A stretch of 64,000 nucleotides of DNA from Anabaena sp. WA102. GTDB lineage: Bacteria > Cyanobacteriota > Cyanobacteriia > Cyanobacteriales > Nostocaceae. Positions 42,595-51,130 of this stretch are shown here, in pieces. The stretch is from positions 5,584,001 to 5,648,000 of the forward strand of contig NZ_CP011456.1 of assembly GCF_001277295.1 (NCBI RefSeq), in the 5' to 3' direction. A model generated the notes under the pieces. It was not told where the DNA came from and ran no database searches. It saw only the letters and a list, made by a program, of their open reading frames with translations. Both the position numbers and the translations under genes were made by a program. The first letter of the stretch is position 1, and each line of letters starts with the position of its first letter.

Positions 42595-43334
42595 AAAAAG
42601 TGCTGAAATCCCCAGAACCAGAGGAACTTAAAAAGTATAAAGGGCGATTTTCTTTACAGATAAAGCGATGGAGTGATTTAAAAAAGAACCGAGAAACTTT
42701 GAATGCAATTCGTGACACTTTAGCGACTGATCAAAAGGGACTTTGTGCCTATTGTGAAATGTCCCTTCATGAGAAAAATCGTTCTGTAGAACATTTTATT
42801 CCTCGTAACCAATCAACAAAAGAAAATAATCATGATCTAGATTGGCAAAATATGCTTGCTATCTGTCTTCCTCCAGGTGGAATGAAAGATGAAGACTTGG
42901 AAAATCCACAACTACTGAAAGATTTACCATGTTGTGGCAAAAAGAAGGATGGTGACATACCTGATGGTAGATTATTAAATCCTCTGAATTTACCAACATT
43001 ACGTCTATTTAAATTCAGTAGTAAAGATGGTGAAATTAGACCTGATAAAAAAGCTTGTGAAGATTCTGGTATTCCTATAGAAAATGTTCAATTTACTATT
43101 GATACTCTGGAACTTAATGTCCAAAGATTGAAAGATCAACGATTAGTTGTAATTGACGAAATAGAAAAAGAACTTGATGATGAGACAATTGATATAAATG
43201 ATTTAGAAGAGAAAGTTGCAGCCGAATATTTTGGTAATGGTACAGACAATTGGCATCCGTTTTTTACAACTATTCGCTGGGTTTTAGGTGCAGGTGCAGA
43301 ACGACATCTTATGAATATTTATTATTCAGGTTAA
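42591..43334 (+). CDS. HNH endonuclease (PtuB-like)
   Basis: A 247-aa HNH-type nuclease of the family found beside AAA ATPases in Septu and some retron systems. The zinc/HNH core is CAYCEMSLHEKNRSVEHFIP (Cys52, Cys55, Glu67, His68), then DWQNMLAIC (Asn87, Cys92) and CCGKK (Cys114/Cys115). The start is GTG at 42591 within GTGTGA, overlapping the ATPase stop. GGAGG at 42578-42582 is an excellent Shine-Dalgarno sequence inside the upstream gene. A hairpin terminator follows 9 bp after the stop. No reverse transcriptase is nearby. Confidence 0.82.
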   Translation: MKKVLKSPEPEELKKYKGRFSLQIKRWSDLKKNRETLNAIRDTLATDQKGLCAYCEMSLHEKNRSVEHFIPRNQSTKENNHDLDWQNMLAICLPPGGMKDEDLENPQLLKDLPCCGKKKDGDIPDGRLLNPLNLPTLRLFKFSSKDGEIRPDKKACEDSGIPIENVQFTIDTLELNVQRLKDQRLVVIDEIEKELDDETIDINDLEEKVAAEYFGNGTDNWHPFFTTIRWVLGAGAERHLMNIYYSG

Positions 43335-43343
43335 CAATAAATA

Positions 43344-43376
43344 AGATCCCCGACTTCTTAAAGAAGTCGGGGATCT
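43344..43376. terminator. Hairpin terminator after the ATPase/HNH pair
   Basis: AGATCCCCGACTTCT and AGAAGTCGGGGATCT pair around a 3-nt TAA loop, 9 bp after the HNH gene stop. It is a further copy of the dispersed hairpin family, placed where a terminator would be expected. Confidence 0.65.
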
Positions 43377-43565
43377 GACTCCTGCGACGAGATGTCAAAA
43401 ATATGTTAATTGAGCAACGTTTGATTAAACAAAATAAAATCTGCCCTTTCATCTATCTAAAGAAATAGATTTTAATTTGTAATTAATCTAAAATTAATCT
43501 ATTGATAAAAAGGTGCTTTTTTTTGAACAAAGTTACAATTCTGGAAAAAAGTCTGATAGATTATA

Positions 43566-43690
43566 GCCATAGTGTGGCGTATCCCTGCGAACTGCTTGCA
43601 GCAGCGCTTCGCTATCGCCGGAGGCATCAGCCATAACCCAACATTATCAGGGATTTTGTTGGGTTTCGCTGTCGCTCAACCCAACCTACA
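43566..43690. repeat. SDR block joined to CCCAAC palindrome
   Basis: An SDR-like segment (GCGAACTGCTTGCAGCAGCG, then CTTCGCTATCGCCGGAGGCATCAGCCAT) runs into AACCCAACATT...AACCCAACCTAC, the right half of the GTAGGTTGGGTT family. Nothing else is seen between 43377 and 43774. A 61-codon frame across the block is spurious. Confidence 0.7.
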
Positions 43691-43774
43691 TTTCCTTGAC
43701 CGACAAGTATTGCGTCTCATCTGCGAGAATCTTATCAACTCGATTCCCTCTTATTAATTTAGTTGGTGCATATT

Positions 43775-44293
43775 ATGGATATCTTATTTGTTCACGGTGA
43801 AGAAAGTCAAAACATCATCGGATGTTATGGAAATACAGAAGGAATTGCGGCAGTGGTTGTCACAGTATTTCCAGACAATAGTAAATATGAAATTATTGAT
43901 TCCGTTTTCCGTCGTCGTCTAGGATTGAAGCCAACTGCTAATGATTTAATAGAACTGGCTAACACCCATAAAGTTAAATATATTATCGGCAATAAACTCA
44001 TGGAAAACGTTTACAGTGGGGGAACATTAGACAAAAATTATGAGTTTCCTATTGAAATTCAATGGGAAACCAATGAAATTAATGTTGAGAAATTACTGTT
44101 TCTCACCGAATGTTATCTCAATGAAGGTAGGTTAAATTTAGCTGCTGATGTCGAAAACGTCATCGAAAAAGAATTACGGTCTTTCGACTTGCAAAAATGC
44201 CGGGATCATGGTCAAGCCAGCCACAGGATATTTGCATTCTTTCATGCGATCGCTGCTGCGCGTTCATTCATCCCCTCCTGGGCAAAAGCTTAA
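43775..44293 (+). CDS. Hypothetical protein, 172 aa
   Basis: I do not recognise this protein. The ATG at 43775 (MDILFVHGEESQNIIGCYGN) is preferred to a TTG at 43763. It has alternating beta and alpha patterns, the segments VVVTVFPDNSKYEIIDSVFRR and KCRDHGQASHRIFAFFHAIA near the end, and no signal peptide or membrane helix. An RNase H-like fold is conceivable from the strand pattern but unsupported. It is followed by a radical SAM gene 128 bp downstream. The clean frame and codon use suggest a real gene. Confidence 0.7.
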   Translation: MDILFVHGEESQNIIGCYGNTEGIAAVVVTVFPDNSKYEIIDSVFRRRLGLKPTANDLIELANTHKVKYIIGNKLMENVYSGGTLDKNYEFPIEIQWETNEINVEKLLFLTECYLNEGRLNLAADVENVIEKELRSFDLQKCRDHGQASHRIFAFFHAIAAARSFIPSWAKA

Positions 44294-44421
44294 AAAAACC
44301 TAAAGGTTGACTGTACAAAATAATCAAACTTCAAAAAGCTTATATTTTCTTTCTCCACACTTGTTCCGAGTCTCGCTATATTAGCAAGTAATAGGAAAAG
44401 TTGAAAAGGAGTTGAGAAAAG

Positions 44422-45045
44422 ATGGAAACTAAGCCCATGAACCCATCTCTAGCACTCGCGGACATCCCCCCCGGTTATCTGAATATTATGGGTTATGTTG
44501 ACCAATCAGAAGTTAATGGACCCGGTTGTCGGGCTGTTGTCTGGGTACAAGGTTGTAACCGTGAGTGTTCTGGTTGCTTTAATCCTGACTCCTGGGCATT
44601 TGAGATTAATGATTTAGTTGCTATTGATACCCTCGCTGAAAGTATTCTCAAAAATCCCCAGAATACGGGTGTAACTTTTTCCGGTGGTGAACCATTTTGG
44701 CAAGCACCTGCACTAACAATTTTAGCGAAAAAATTAAAAGCAGCGGGTTTAAATATCATGTCTTTTACTGGTTTCACACTCCAGCAATTACAATCTGATT
44801 CCGCACCTCCTGGTGCAAAAGAATTATTGGCAGAATTAGATATTTTGATTGATGGTCCTTTTGTCAAATCTCTAGCAATTAATTCTCCTGATTCTCCCGT
44901 TTCTTCTAGTAATCAAAAAGTCAATATCTTTAATCCAGAATTTGCAGATAAAATTACTTGGGCTAGTGATCAAATTGAAGTCCACATTCTCAAAGATGGT
45001 AATCGTATTGTTACAGGTTATCAAGGTTTATTGGAATTAAGCTAA
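44422..45045 (+). CDS. Radical SAM activating enzyme, NrdG-like
   Basis: A 207-aa radical SAM protein of the glycyl-radical activating-enzyme group (anaerobic ribonucleotide reductase activase-like). The cluster motif CNRECSGC gives Cys45, Cys49 and Cys52. The SAM-binding GVTFSGGEPFWQ is near 90-101. DILIDGPFVKSL near 138 is typical of NrdG. AAAGGAGTTGAG places a Shine-Dalgarno sequence 10 nt before the ATG. No class III reductase gene (nrdD) is visible in the window, so the partner is unknown. It could also be a stand-alone 4Fe-4S single-cluster protein. Confidence 0.85.
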   Translation: METKPMNPSLALADIPPGYLNIMGYVDQSEVNGPGCRAVVWVQGCNRECSGCFNPDSWAFEINDLVAIDTLAESILKNPQNTGVTFSGGEPFWQAPALTILAKKLKAAGLNIMSFTGFTLQQLQSDSAPPGAKELLAELDILIDGPFVKSLAINSPDSPVSSSNQKVNIFNPEFADKITWASDQIEVHILKDGNRIVTGYQGLLELS

Positions 45046-45118
45046 TTTTAGGGAGGCTGAAAAATCAAGATACAGCACTTTCTAATGTTATGAAGTACAG
45101 TTTTTTATCACCAAACCC

Positions 45119-45141
45119 GTAGGGGCGCAGGGCCTGCGCCC
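45119..45141. repeat. GTAGGGGCGCAGGGCC palindromic repeat
   Basis: A 23-bp unit whose GGGCGCAGGGCCTGCGCCC part is nearly self-complementary. Copies occur at 1086-1107 (inverse), 3941-3963, 33042-33064 and 35022-35044. After it comes CCTCCATTGTGTTTCAT, also present after the 33042 copy, so the mobile unit may be longer than the palindrome. Confidence 0.75.
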
Positions 45142-45219
45142 TCCATTGTGTTTCATAAGAACGAGAATTGCTGTAAGTTTGTTTTTCAGTCTCTCTCAGT
45201 GAAAAAAGTCTATAAAATT

Positions 45220-46065
45220 TCAACGTTTAAAAACTATCATTTTATTACCCACAACTGGACTACGGGCAATTATTTTCTCTTGAAAATCAACAACTTCTAA
45301 ATGGATAAAATTAAGTTCTTGGGAACGTTGTAATATATCCGCTGCTAGTTTGTCCTGTTGAGATTTTTCCAGGTTATACCAAATATCGCTAATTTTCACA
45401 GTTAAATCGCTGGTACGGAAATTAGCTTGAAGAGGTTTTATGAGTTGAGAAATAATATTTTTATCCTGCGTATTTTTAACAGCAATGGTAATATCTGAAA
45501 ACTGATTTTCAATTGCTGCTAGTAAAGCTTGTTCAGGTGTTAATTCGATAACTGGAGTTGGGGTAGTTTCAGTTTCTATAACCGGAGTTGGTATGACTTC
45601 CGGTTCAACAACTGGGGTGGGGGTTGGTATGACTTCAGGTTCTATAACTGGGGTGGGAGTTGGTTCTGGTTCTATAACTGATTTTGGTGGGATAACCTCT
45701 TCTACCGGGGGAACAGTTGCGACTTCCACAGATTTAGGAATAAACATAAATGTAGTTATTCCTATTGTCACCACAAAAATTACTGCAAAAATCCCTGTCA
45801 GCACCGTATCTGATACATTATTAGATATATTTGATGGTAGAAATAAGCGGAATGTCCTTAAAAATCCATCCCAACGCCATAAAAAATTAGTTTTTTTCTG
45901 AGTATCAGCGGGTGTTTCTGTCTCCAGTTTAACTACTGTAGTTTCTAAAACACCAATCGTTCCCCGCAAAACTTGGATAATTGCCGTTTTCCAAATTGGT
46001 TGATTTTTTTGATAGAGTGTAGGTGCGGGTTCACTTCTTGGTTTTCTACGTTTTTCTCCTGACAT
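45220..46065 (-). CDS. Single-pass membrane protein with Pro-rich repeats
   Basis: A 281-aa protein not assigned to a family. It has a charged N-terminus (SGEKRRKPRSEPAPTLYQKN) and one membrane helix (about 90-112, VLTGIFAVIFVVTIGITTFM). A repeated Pro/Thr/Glu linker (PTPVIEPEVIPTPTPV) runs from about 120 to 177. A C-terminal globular part of about 100 residues starts ELTPEQALLAAIENQFSDI. The latter has a BON-like alternation, but this is only suggestive. The ATG at 46065 was taken over an upstream TTG. The linker would span envelope space, leaving the C-terminal domain outside the membrane. Confidence 0.75.
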   Translation of the reverse strand: MSGEKRRKPRSEPAPTLYQKNQPIWKTAIIQVLRGTIGVLETTVVKLETETPADTQKKTNFLWRWDGFLRTFRLFLPSNISNNVSDTVLTGIFAVIFVVTIGITTFMFIPKSVEVATVPPVEEVIPPKSVIEPEPTPTPVIEPEVIPTPTPVVEPEVIPTPVIETETTPTPVIELTPEQALLAAIENQFSDITIAVKNTQDKNIISQLIKPLQANFRTSDLTVKISDIWYNLEKSQQDKLAADILQRSQELNFIHLEVVDFQEKIIARSPVVGNKMIVFKR

Positions 46066-46099
46066 GGAACTTTTACCCAAATTAGCGAATCAAAAATAT

Positions 46100-46221
46100 C
46101 AATACCTTGTCCAAATTGGAAAAAGTCTTGATTTGTAGGTTGGGTTGAGGTACGAAACCCAACAAATGCGTTGGGTTGCGCGATCGCTTAACCCAACCTA
46201 CGAAAAATGGACAAGGTATTG
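46100..46221. repeat. Nested inverted repeat with GTAGGTTGGGTT core
   Basis: The outer ends CAATACCTTGTCCA (46100-46113) and TGGACAAGGTATTG (46208-46221) are exact complements. Inside is GTAGGTTGGGTTG...TTAACCCAACCTAC (46135-46201). A single outer end also occurs at 20589-20623. The element lies between two divergent genes, in the leader region of the phosphatase gene. Confidence 0.82.
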
Positions 46222-46276
46222 AAATGTAGAAAACGTATTGTGACTATAATCATCTATTGTGCCATTTTAATAAAAT

Positions 46277-47176
46277 ATGAATATTAACCGCCGTCAATTT
46301 TTGTTTTTAAGTGGAATCAGCACCATAGCATCTGGATTTTTGAGTGGGAAATTGTCAAATTCAAATTCTCTCATACAATCAGCAACAGCAGCTAAACCAG
46401 TCAAAAAAGATTTATTATTGCGTTTTGTCTCCGTTGCTGATACAGGAACTGGGACTAAAGGACAATATGCTGTAGCAAATGCTATGAATTTTTATCATCA
46501 GCAAAATCCTTATAATTTGGTAGTTTTAGCTGGTGATAACATCTACAATAATGGGGAAATTGAGAAAATAAATGAAGTTTTTGAACGTCCCTATCAACCT
46601 TTACTAAAAAATGGTGTCAAGTTTCATGCTTGTTTAGGCAATCATGATATTCGCACTGATAATGGTGTTCCCCAAGTTAAATATCCTGGTTTTAATATGC
46701 AGGGACGTTATTACACATTTAGTCAAAATAAAGTTCAGTTTTTTGCGTTAGATACTAATGGTAATGCTGATTGGAAAAATCAATTAATTTGGTTAGATAA
46801 AGAATTAAGTCTGAGTAAAGCACCTTGGAAAGTTGTCTTTGGTCATCATCCGATTTATTCGTCTGGTCATTATGGAAATAATACAAGTTTTATTAAAACC
46901 TTTACTCCTCTATTTAAAAAATACAATGTTCAACTTTATATCAATGGTCATGAACATAATTATGAACGAACTCGCGCTATTAATGGAACTACCTATTTAA
47001 TCTGTGGTGCTGGTGCTGGTAATCGTCCAGTTGGTCGTTCTCAATGGACAGAATATTCAACCAGTGATTTGAGTTTTGCTGCCTATGATGTGTATGCAGA
47101 TAGAATGGAAGTGAGTGCTATTGGTACTAATAATCGCGTTTTTGATCAGGGTGTAATTAAATTAAATAGTGTTTAA
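46277..47176 (+). CDS. Tat-exported metallophosphoesterase
   Basis: A 299-aa purple-acid-phosphatase-like calcineurin-fold enzyme. The N-terminus NRRQFLFLSGISTIASGFLSG is a twin-arginine-type signal (RRQFL), so export of the folded protein is likely. The metal ligands are visible in SVADTG, AGDNIYNNG, LGNHD, FGHHPIYSSG and NGHEHNYER. It may release phosphate from organic esters in the periplasm. The upstream region is occupied by a nested palindrome. The spacing excludes an operon with the divergent gene on the left. Confidence 0.88.
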   Translation: MNINRRQFLFLSGISTIASGFLSGKLSNSNSLIQSATAAKPVKKDLLLRFVSVADTGTGTKGQYAVANAMNFYHQQNPYNLVVLAGDNIYNNGEIEKINEVFERPYQPLLKNGVKFHACLGNHDIRTDNGVPQVKYPGFNMQGRYYTFSQNKVQFFALDTNGNADWKNQLIWLDKELSLSKAPWKVVFGHHPIYSSGHYGNNTSFIKTFTPLFKKYNVQLYINGHEHNYERTRAINGTTYLICGAGAGNRPVGRSQWTEYSTSDLSFAAYDVYADRMEVSAIGTNNRVFDQGVIKLNSV

Positions 47177-47303
47177 TGAAAGGAGTCAGGAGTCAGGAGA
47201 AGAAAGAACGAGTCAGGAGGAAGAAAGAAGAATAATCAATATCAAAGAACTTTTCCTCCCCCTATTTCCTGTTCCCTGTTCCCTGTTCCCTGTTCCCTAC
47301 TAT

Positions 47304-47540
47304 TTAGTAATGGTTGAGGTTGATTCCTGCTTCTTTTGCCATTGCGTCTAAACCTTTAAATTCTAAGGTTTTGATGGCTTTGGTGGAAAGTTTCAATTTT
47401 ACCCAACGGTTACCAGCAGGCCACCAAACCCGCTTTGTTTGCAGATTAACGTGCTGTAGACGCTTGGTGTGACGGTTAGAGTGGGAAACGGAACAAGCGT
47501 TATTGGCTTTTTTACCAGTTAGTTCACAACGACGGGACAT
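47304..47540 (-). CDS. rpmB: 50S ribosomal protein L28
   Basis: A 78-aa basic ribosomal protein with the L28 signature MSRRCELTGKKANNACSVSHSNR and KLSTKAIKTL, of normal length. CTAGGAGATATTT gives a Shine-Dalgarno sequence about 9 nt before the ATG. It is a single gene, convergent with the phosphatase gene. Only Cys5 of the zinc-ribbon-type cysteines is obvious. Confidence 0.97.
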   Translation of the reverse strand: MSRRCELTGKKANNACSVSHSNRHTKRLQHVNLQTKRVWWPAGNRWVKLKLSTKAIKTLEFKGLDAMAKEAGINLNHY

Positions 47541-47670
47541 AATAAATATCTCCTAGAGTTCTATTTTAAGACAACCTTCCCATTATATCTCAACAAGTTC
47601 GGGAAAAAGAATAATTATCTAGTATCTGGGGAATTATGGCAAGCATTACCGACCTTTTGAGAAAATCTTA

Positions 47671-47843
47671 GAGGATGTTTGAAAAGTGGTATTCCGTAAT
47701 TTTCATCACATTGCTACCCCCCTTAGTCCCCCCTTGTAAAGGGGGGAAACAATAAAAATCCAGTTCCCTCCCCTTTACAAGGGGAGGGTTAGGGTGGGGT
47801 AAAAAATATTTGATACATCAACCATAACTTTTCAAACACCCTC
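47671..47843. mobile_element. MITE family A, copy 4
   Basis: The element is nearly identical to 15283-15451, with the same ends and TTA direct repeats at 47668-47670 and 47844-47846. A short extra stretch (AGTCCCCCC) extends its C-rich arm. It lies between rpmB and the brnT promoter. Confidence 0.88.
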
Positions 47844-47878
47844 TTAATCTTGACTTTTGATTACTTGTGTTATTCTTG

Positions 47879-47888
47879 TGTATATACA
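47879..47888. promoter_or_regulatory. Palindrome upstream of brnT, possible operator
   Basis: TGTATATACA is a perfect 10-bp palindrome ending 19 bp before the brnT ATG. BrnT-BrnA modules are known to repress their own promoter, so this is a reasonable but unproven operator site. TTGACTTTTGATTAC lies just upstream and could contain the -35 region. Confidence 0.35.
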
Positions 47889-47907
47889 AAATGTATTTAT
47901 AAAGTAA

Positions 47908-48300
47908 ATGGAATTTGAATGGGACGAACATAAAAATCAACACAATCACAAAAAACATGGACTTAGGAATGTGAATTAAATAAGGTGCAAAAGTAGGGTG
48001 TGTTAGCGACAGCGTAACGCACCATTCCAGGTTACATCAGAATTGCAGGTTATTAAATTTGCGTTCCTTAGCTTTGAGGAAGCACAAGAAATTTTTCAGG
48101 GAATCGTTTTTACGTCAATTGATGAACGATTTGACTATGATGAAGAAATTAGAGAAATTACTATTGGTGCAATACAAGGAATTATTGTTGTTACCGTAGT
48201 CCATACCGAAATAAACGGTAAAATCCGTCTAATTTCAGCCCGAAAAGCCACCCCTAAAGAAAGGAGACAATACTATGAATATCTCGCCGCAACGTCTTGA
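47908..48300 (+). pseudogene. brnT: BrnT toxin gene interrupted by a mini-element
   Basis: The 5' part reads MEFEWDEHKNQHNHKKHGL, the start of a BrnT ribonuclease toxin. The rest, SFEEAQEIFQGIVFTSIDER...KATPKERRQYYE, resumes at 48067. Between them a 100-bp insertion with 5-bp direct repeat introduces a TAA at 47977-47979. Removing it restores an intact, in-frame BrnT. Re-initiation from TTG at 48043 would give an 85-aa product lacking the N-terminus, without a clear ribosome-binding site. The toxin is probably inactive. The 3' end overlaps brnA. Confidence 0.85.
47967..48066. mobile_element. 100-bp MITE inserted in brnT
   Basis: The insertion is flanked by CTTAG at 47962-47966 and 48067-48071. 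Its ends, GAATGTGAATTAAATAA and TTATTAAATTTGCGTTC, are imperfect inverted repeats. The middle holds a hairpin (GGTGTGTTAGCG...TAACGCACC) of a type common in cyanobacterial genomes. It encodes nothing. No second copy was noticed in the window. Confidence 0.8.
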
Positions 48301-48526
48301 AGAAATCCAAAATATCCCAGATTCTGCTATTGATACTTCTGATATTCCCGAATTAGATGATAACTTTTGGCAAACCGCTAAAATGGTGAAACCTATTACT
48401 AAAAAAGCTATTTCCATTCGCTTAGATAGTGACGTTTTAGAATGGTTTAAACACCAGGGAAAAGGCTATCAATCAATGATTAATACTGTGCTGCGTTCTT
48501 ATATTAACCATCAAGAAAATCTCTAA
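48275..48526 (+). CDS. brnA: BrnA-type antitoxin
   Basis: An 83-aa antitoxin of the BrnA/COG3514 family. An acidic N-terminal segment (IPELDDNFWQTAKMVKP) precedes a C-terminal ribbon-helix-helix domain (KKAISIRLDSDVLEWFKHQGKGYQSMINTVLR) that binds DNA. It overlaps the 3' end of the interrupted toxin gene by 26 bp. AAAGGAGAC gives a Shine-Dalgarno sequence before the ATG. It appears intact, so an antitoxin may remain without its toxin. Confidence 0.88.
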   Translation: MNISPQRLEEIQNIPDSAIDTSDIPELDDNFWQTAKMVKPITKKAISIRLDSDVLEWFKHQGKGYQSMINTVLRSYINHQENL

Positions 48527-48542
48527 AAAAATAAAGTGTTAC

Positions 48543-48567
48543 AACCGACTTCTCCGAGAAGTCGGTT
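48543..48567. terminator. Variant dispersed hairpin between brnA and htpG
   Basis: AACCGACTTCT and AGAAGTCGGTT pair around a CCG loop. Compared with the other members of the family (ATCCCCGACTTCT), both arms have changed together and the stem is kept. It sits between two convergent genes, as at 2653. Confidence 0.6.
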
Positions 48568-48577
48568 ATCTGGCTGT

Positions 48578-50545
48578 TTACTTGCTGGCTTGTTCTGTTA
48601 GCTTGGTGAGTACGTCATTGGAACGTTCTACAAAGGATTTCATCCCATCTGCATCAAAGCCTTTTTGCGATATAAGTGCCAAATCATAAACGTGCTGACA
48701 CATCATATTAACTAATTGGCTAGATTGTGACTCCCCATCACCCTGAATAATACTACCTTGACTGAGATTAACCAAGTTTTGAATTAACGGGTGAGCAGTA
48801 TTTACTAGTAAAATATGTTCTTCGGGGAATTCGACGGTTTGCTGCTGCATCATAGCACTCATTTCTCGCATCCGCCGCAGAAATTCGGGTAATAACACCA
48901 TTGCAGGTGGTGTTCCCTGTGGGTCGTCTGATTTTAAGGACTCGGTGCGGATGTTGAGTTTTGGCTTGTTGAGGGCTTTCTCAAATAGTTCTTTAATGAC
49001 TTCTCCTTTGGTCTTGTTGGTGGTGGGGTCAACAATTTCGCTGGTTTTGTCATCGAGAAGAGTGTTATCGAGGTCAGAGTCTACCCGTGTAAATTTAACA
49101 TCCCGATATTCTTGTTCTAGGAAGTTAATGAAGTGGGTATCAATGAAGGAGTCCATAAAGAGGACTTCTAAACCTTGATTTTTGTGCAGTTCTATGTATG
49201 TGGATTGAGTAGCTGCATCGGTGCTGTAGAATACCTTGTTTTCGTGACGTTCTTTGTTCCGTTCTAGGTATTCTTTCAGCGTGGTGTAGGGGATGCTAGT
49301 CGCGTTTGCTGGGGTAACATCTTGCCAAACATCACCGTCAGCAGATTGAACTTCAACGGCTGCGGTGTCGGCTACAGGGGCTTCTAATTTGGCTGTACTG
49401 CGGAAGATGATGATGTCTTCAACTTGTTTTTTGAATTTATCATCGTTGAGAACGCCAAATTTCACGAATGTTCCCAAGTCTTTCCAGGCTGTTACGTATT
49501 GTTCGCGGTTATCACGGTATAATTCTTTGAGTCTATCGCCGACTTTTTTGGCTATATAATCTCCTATTCTCTTAATAGTGCGATCGCCTTGTAATGCACT
49601 TCGAGAAACGTTCAAAGGTATATCAGTGCTATCAATCACGCCCCGCATGGGCATTAAAAACTGGGGAATAATTTCCTCACAGTTGTCACTGACAAACACC
49701 TGATTGCAGAATAACTTAATTTGTCCCTTGGTGACATCTACATCAGGACGCATTTTCGGGAAATACAAAATCCCGTTAATCACAAAGGGATAATCTGTAT
49801 TCAAATGCACCCACAGCAAAGGTTCTTCTTGGAAAGGATACAAATAGCGGTAAAACTCTAAATAATCTTCCTTGGTGAGATTAGTGGGAGATTCCCGCCA
49901 TGCAGCTTTTTGTTTATTTAAAACTTCCCCATCCATTTTAATGGGAACTGACATGAAATCGCAGTAAGTCTTGACAAGATTCCTAATTCGTGCTGGTTCT
50001 AAAAATTCCTCTTCTTCCCCTTCTAATCTGAGGATAATCGTAGTTCCGCGACTGGTGCGGGAAGATTCATCTAAAATAAATTTGGGTGAACCATCACAAG
50101 TCCAACGCACGGCTTGTGCGCCTTCCTGGTAAGATAAAGTATCAATTTCTACTTGCTTTGCTACCATGAAGGATGAGTAGAAACCCAAACCGAAATGACC
50201 GATAATCGGTTGATCTGCCTTACCTTCATACTTGTCAATAAATTCTTCAGCACTGGAGAAAGCAACTTGGTTAATGTATTTTTTTACTTCCTCTGCTGTC
50301 ATGCCAATGCCATTATCAGCTATTGAGAGAGTTTTGTTGTCTTTATCAATGCTAATTGTAATTTCCGGTTCACCAATTTCGCCATTGTATTCCCCAGCGC
50401 GGGATACCATGTTTAACTTTTGGATAGCGTCTACCCCGTTGGATACCAGTTCCCGCAAGAAGATTTGATGATCTGAGTAGAGAGACTTCTTGATAATCGG
50501 GAAAATATTATCGGTATGAATACTGATATTGCCTTGTTCTAACAT
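48578..50545 (-). CDS. htpG: Molecular chaperone HtpG (Hsp90)
   Basis: The cytosolic ATP-dependent chaperone Hsp90, 655 aa. Its features are the GHKL ATPase motifs ELVSNGVDAIQK (about 31-42), DNGIGMT (about 77-83) and GHFGLGFYSSFMV (about 115-127). A middle domain and a C-terminal dimerisation region follow. Length is typical of cyanobacterial HtpG, which aids tolerance of heat, cold and oxidative stress. I see no CIRCE element upstream. The gene is divergent from the effector/NLR cluster. Confidence 0.97.
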   Translation of the reverse strand: MLEQGNISIHTDNIFPIIKKSLYSDHQIFLRELVSNGVDAIQKLNMVSRAGEYNGEIGEPEITISIDKDNKTLSIADNGIGMTAEEVKKYINQVAFSSAEEFIDKYEGKADQPIIGHFGLGFYSSFMVAKQVEIDTLSYQEGAQAVRWTCDGSPKFILDESSRTSRGTTIILRLEGEEEEFLEPARIRNLVKTYCDFMSVPIKMDGEVLNKQKAAWRESPTNLTKEDYLEFYRYLYPFQEEPLLWVHLNTDYPFVINGILYFPKMRPDVDVTKGQIKLFCNQVFVSDNCEEIIPQFLMPMRGVIDSTDIPLNVSRSALQGDRTIKRIGDYIAKKVGDRLKELYRDNREQYVTAWKDLGTFVKFGVLNDDKFKKQVEDIIIFRSTAKLEAPVADTAAVEVQSADGDVWQDVTPANATSIPYTTLKEYLERNKERHENKVFYSTDAATQSTYIELHKNQGLEVLFMDSFIDTHFINFLEQEYRDVKFTRVDSDLDNTLLDDKTSEIVDPTTNKTKGEVIKELFEKALNKPKLNIRTESLKSDDPQGTPPAMVLLPEFLRRMREMSAMMQQQTVEFPEEHILLVNTAHPLIQNLVNLSQGSIIQGDGESQSSQLVNMMCQHVYDLALISQKGFDADGMKSFVERSNDVLTKLTEQASK

Positions 50546-50729
50546 AGTTATCCGTCGGTTTTACTTGCAGATATATTTTATGAAAATCAATTTTCGGTGA
50601 TTTTATCGCTTTTGGGGTCAGGAATACCTCTTCATTATGATTCGGATTACACTACCAGGATTATTGTTGATGGTTTTAGGCATTTATAATAAAAATTAAG
50701 TATATTCAACTATCTTGAGGAATAATTCT

Positions 50730-51119
50730 ATGGAACCGATAACTTTAGCTACTGCCATTACTACCATATTTCTCACTGGAGTGTTACAGAAACAGGGTGA
50801 AAATTTTAGTGATTTTTTCATGCAAAAGGTTGGTGAAGCGCTTGCTGTCATTCGCAAGCATTCCCCAGAAACAGCAGCAGCGTTAGCAGCAGGGAATCCA
50901 GAAGTATTATCTCTCAATTCAGAAGTTTTACAACAAATTCCCTCAAATCCGATTTTTGCGGAATTAGTTGCTACTGCTGACACAGAGGAAAATACCACAT
51001 TTCAGGAAAAGTATCAAGCGGTGAAAGCTGGTGGCACAATTAATATTATTGGTAAACAGATTAATATTTCCCAAGCTGGTACAGGCAATACTCAGCATAA
51101 TACCTTTAGTAACTTCTGA
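50730..51119 (+). CDS. Small effector candidate with C-terminal amyloid-like motif
   Basis: A 129-aa protein. The N-terminal part MEPITLATAITTIFLTGVLQ is a hydrophobic or amphipathic helix. An Ala/Glu-rich helical region follows to about 100. This is the look of the small membrane-active (Bell-like) domains of bacterial NLR-associated effectors. Residues 109-126 (KQINISQAGTGNTQHNTF) match residues 4-21 of the NB-ARC protein at 52024 in 11 of 18 positions. The ATG at 50730 follows GAGGAA at 11 nt. The name is by inference from architecture; no enzymatic motif is seen. Confidence 0.72.
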   Translation: MEPITLATAITTIFLTGVLQKQGENFSDFFMQKVGEALAVIRKHSPETAAALAAGNPEVLSLNSEVLQQIPSNPIFAELVATADTEENTTFQEKYQAVKAGGTINIIGKQINISQAGTGNTQHNTFSNF

Positions 51120-51130
51120 ACTTATATTAT

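Noticed and set aside
41263..43334. Retron system
   Set aside because: The HNH nuclease family also accompanies retrons, but no reverse transcriptase or structured ncRNA is seen next to the pair.
43572..43757. 61-codon frame on the plus strand
   Set aside because: It is composed of an SDR block and the GTAGGTTGGGTT repeat half.
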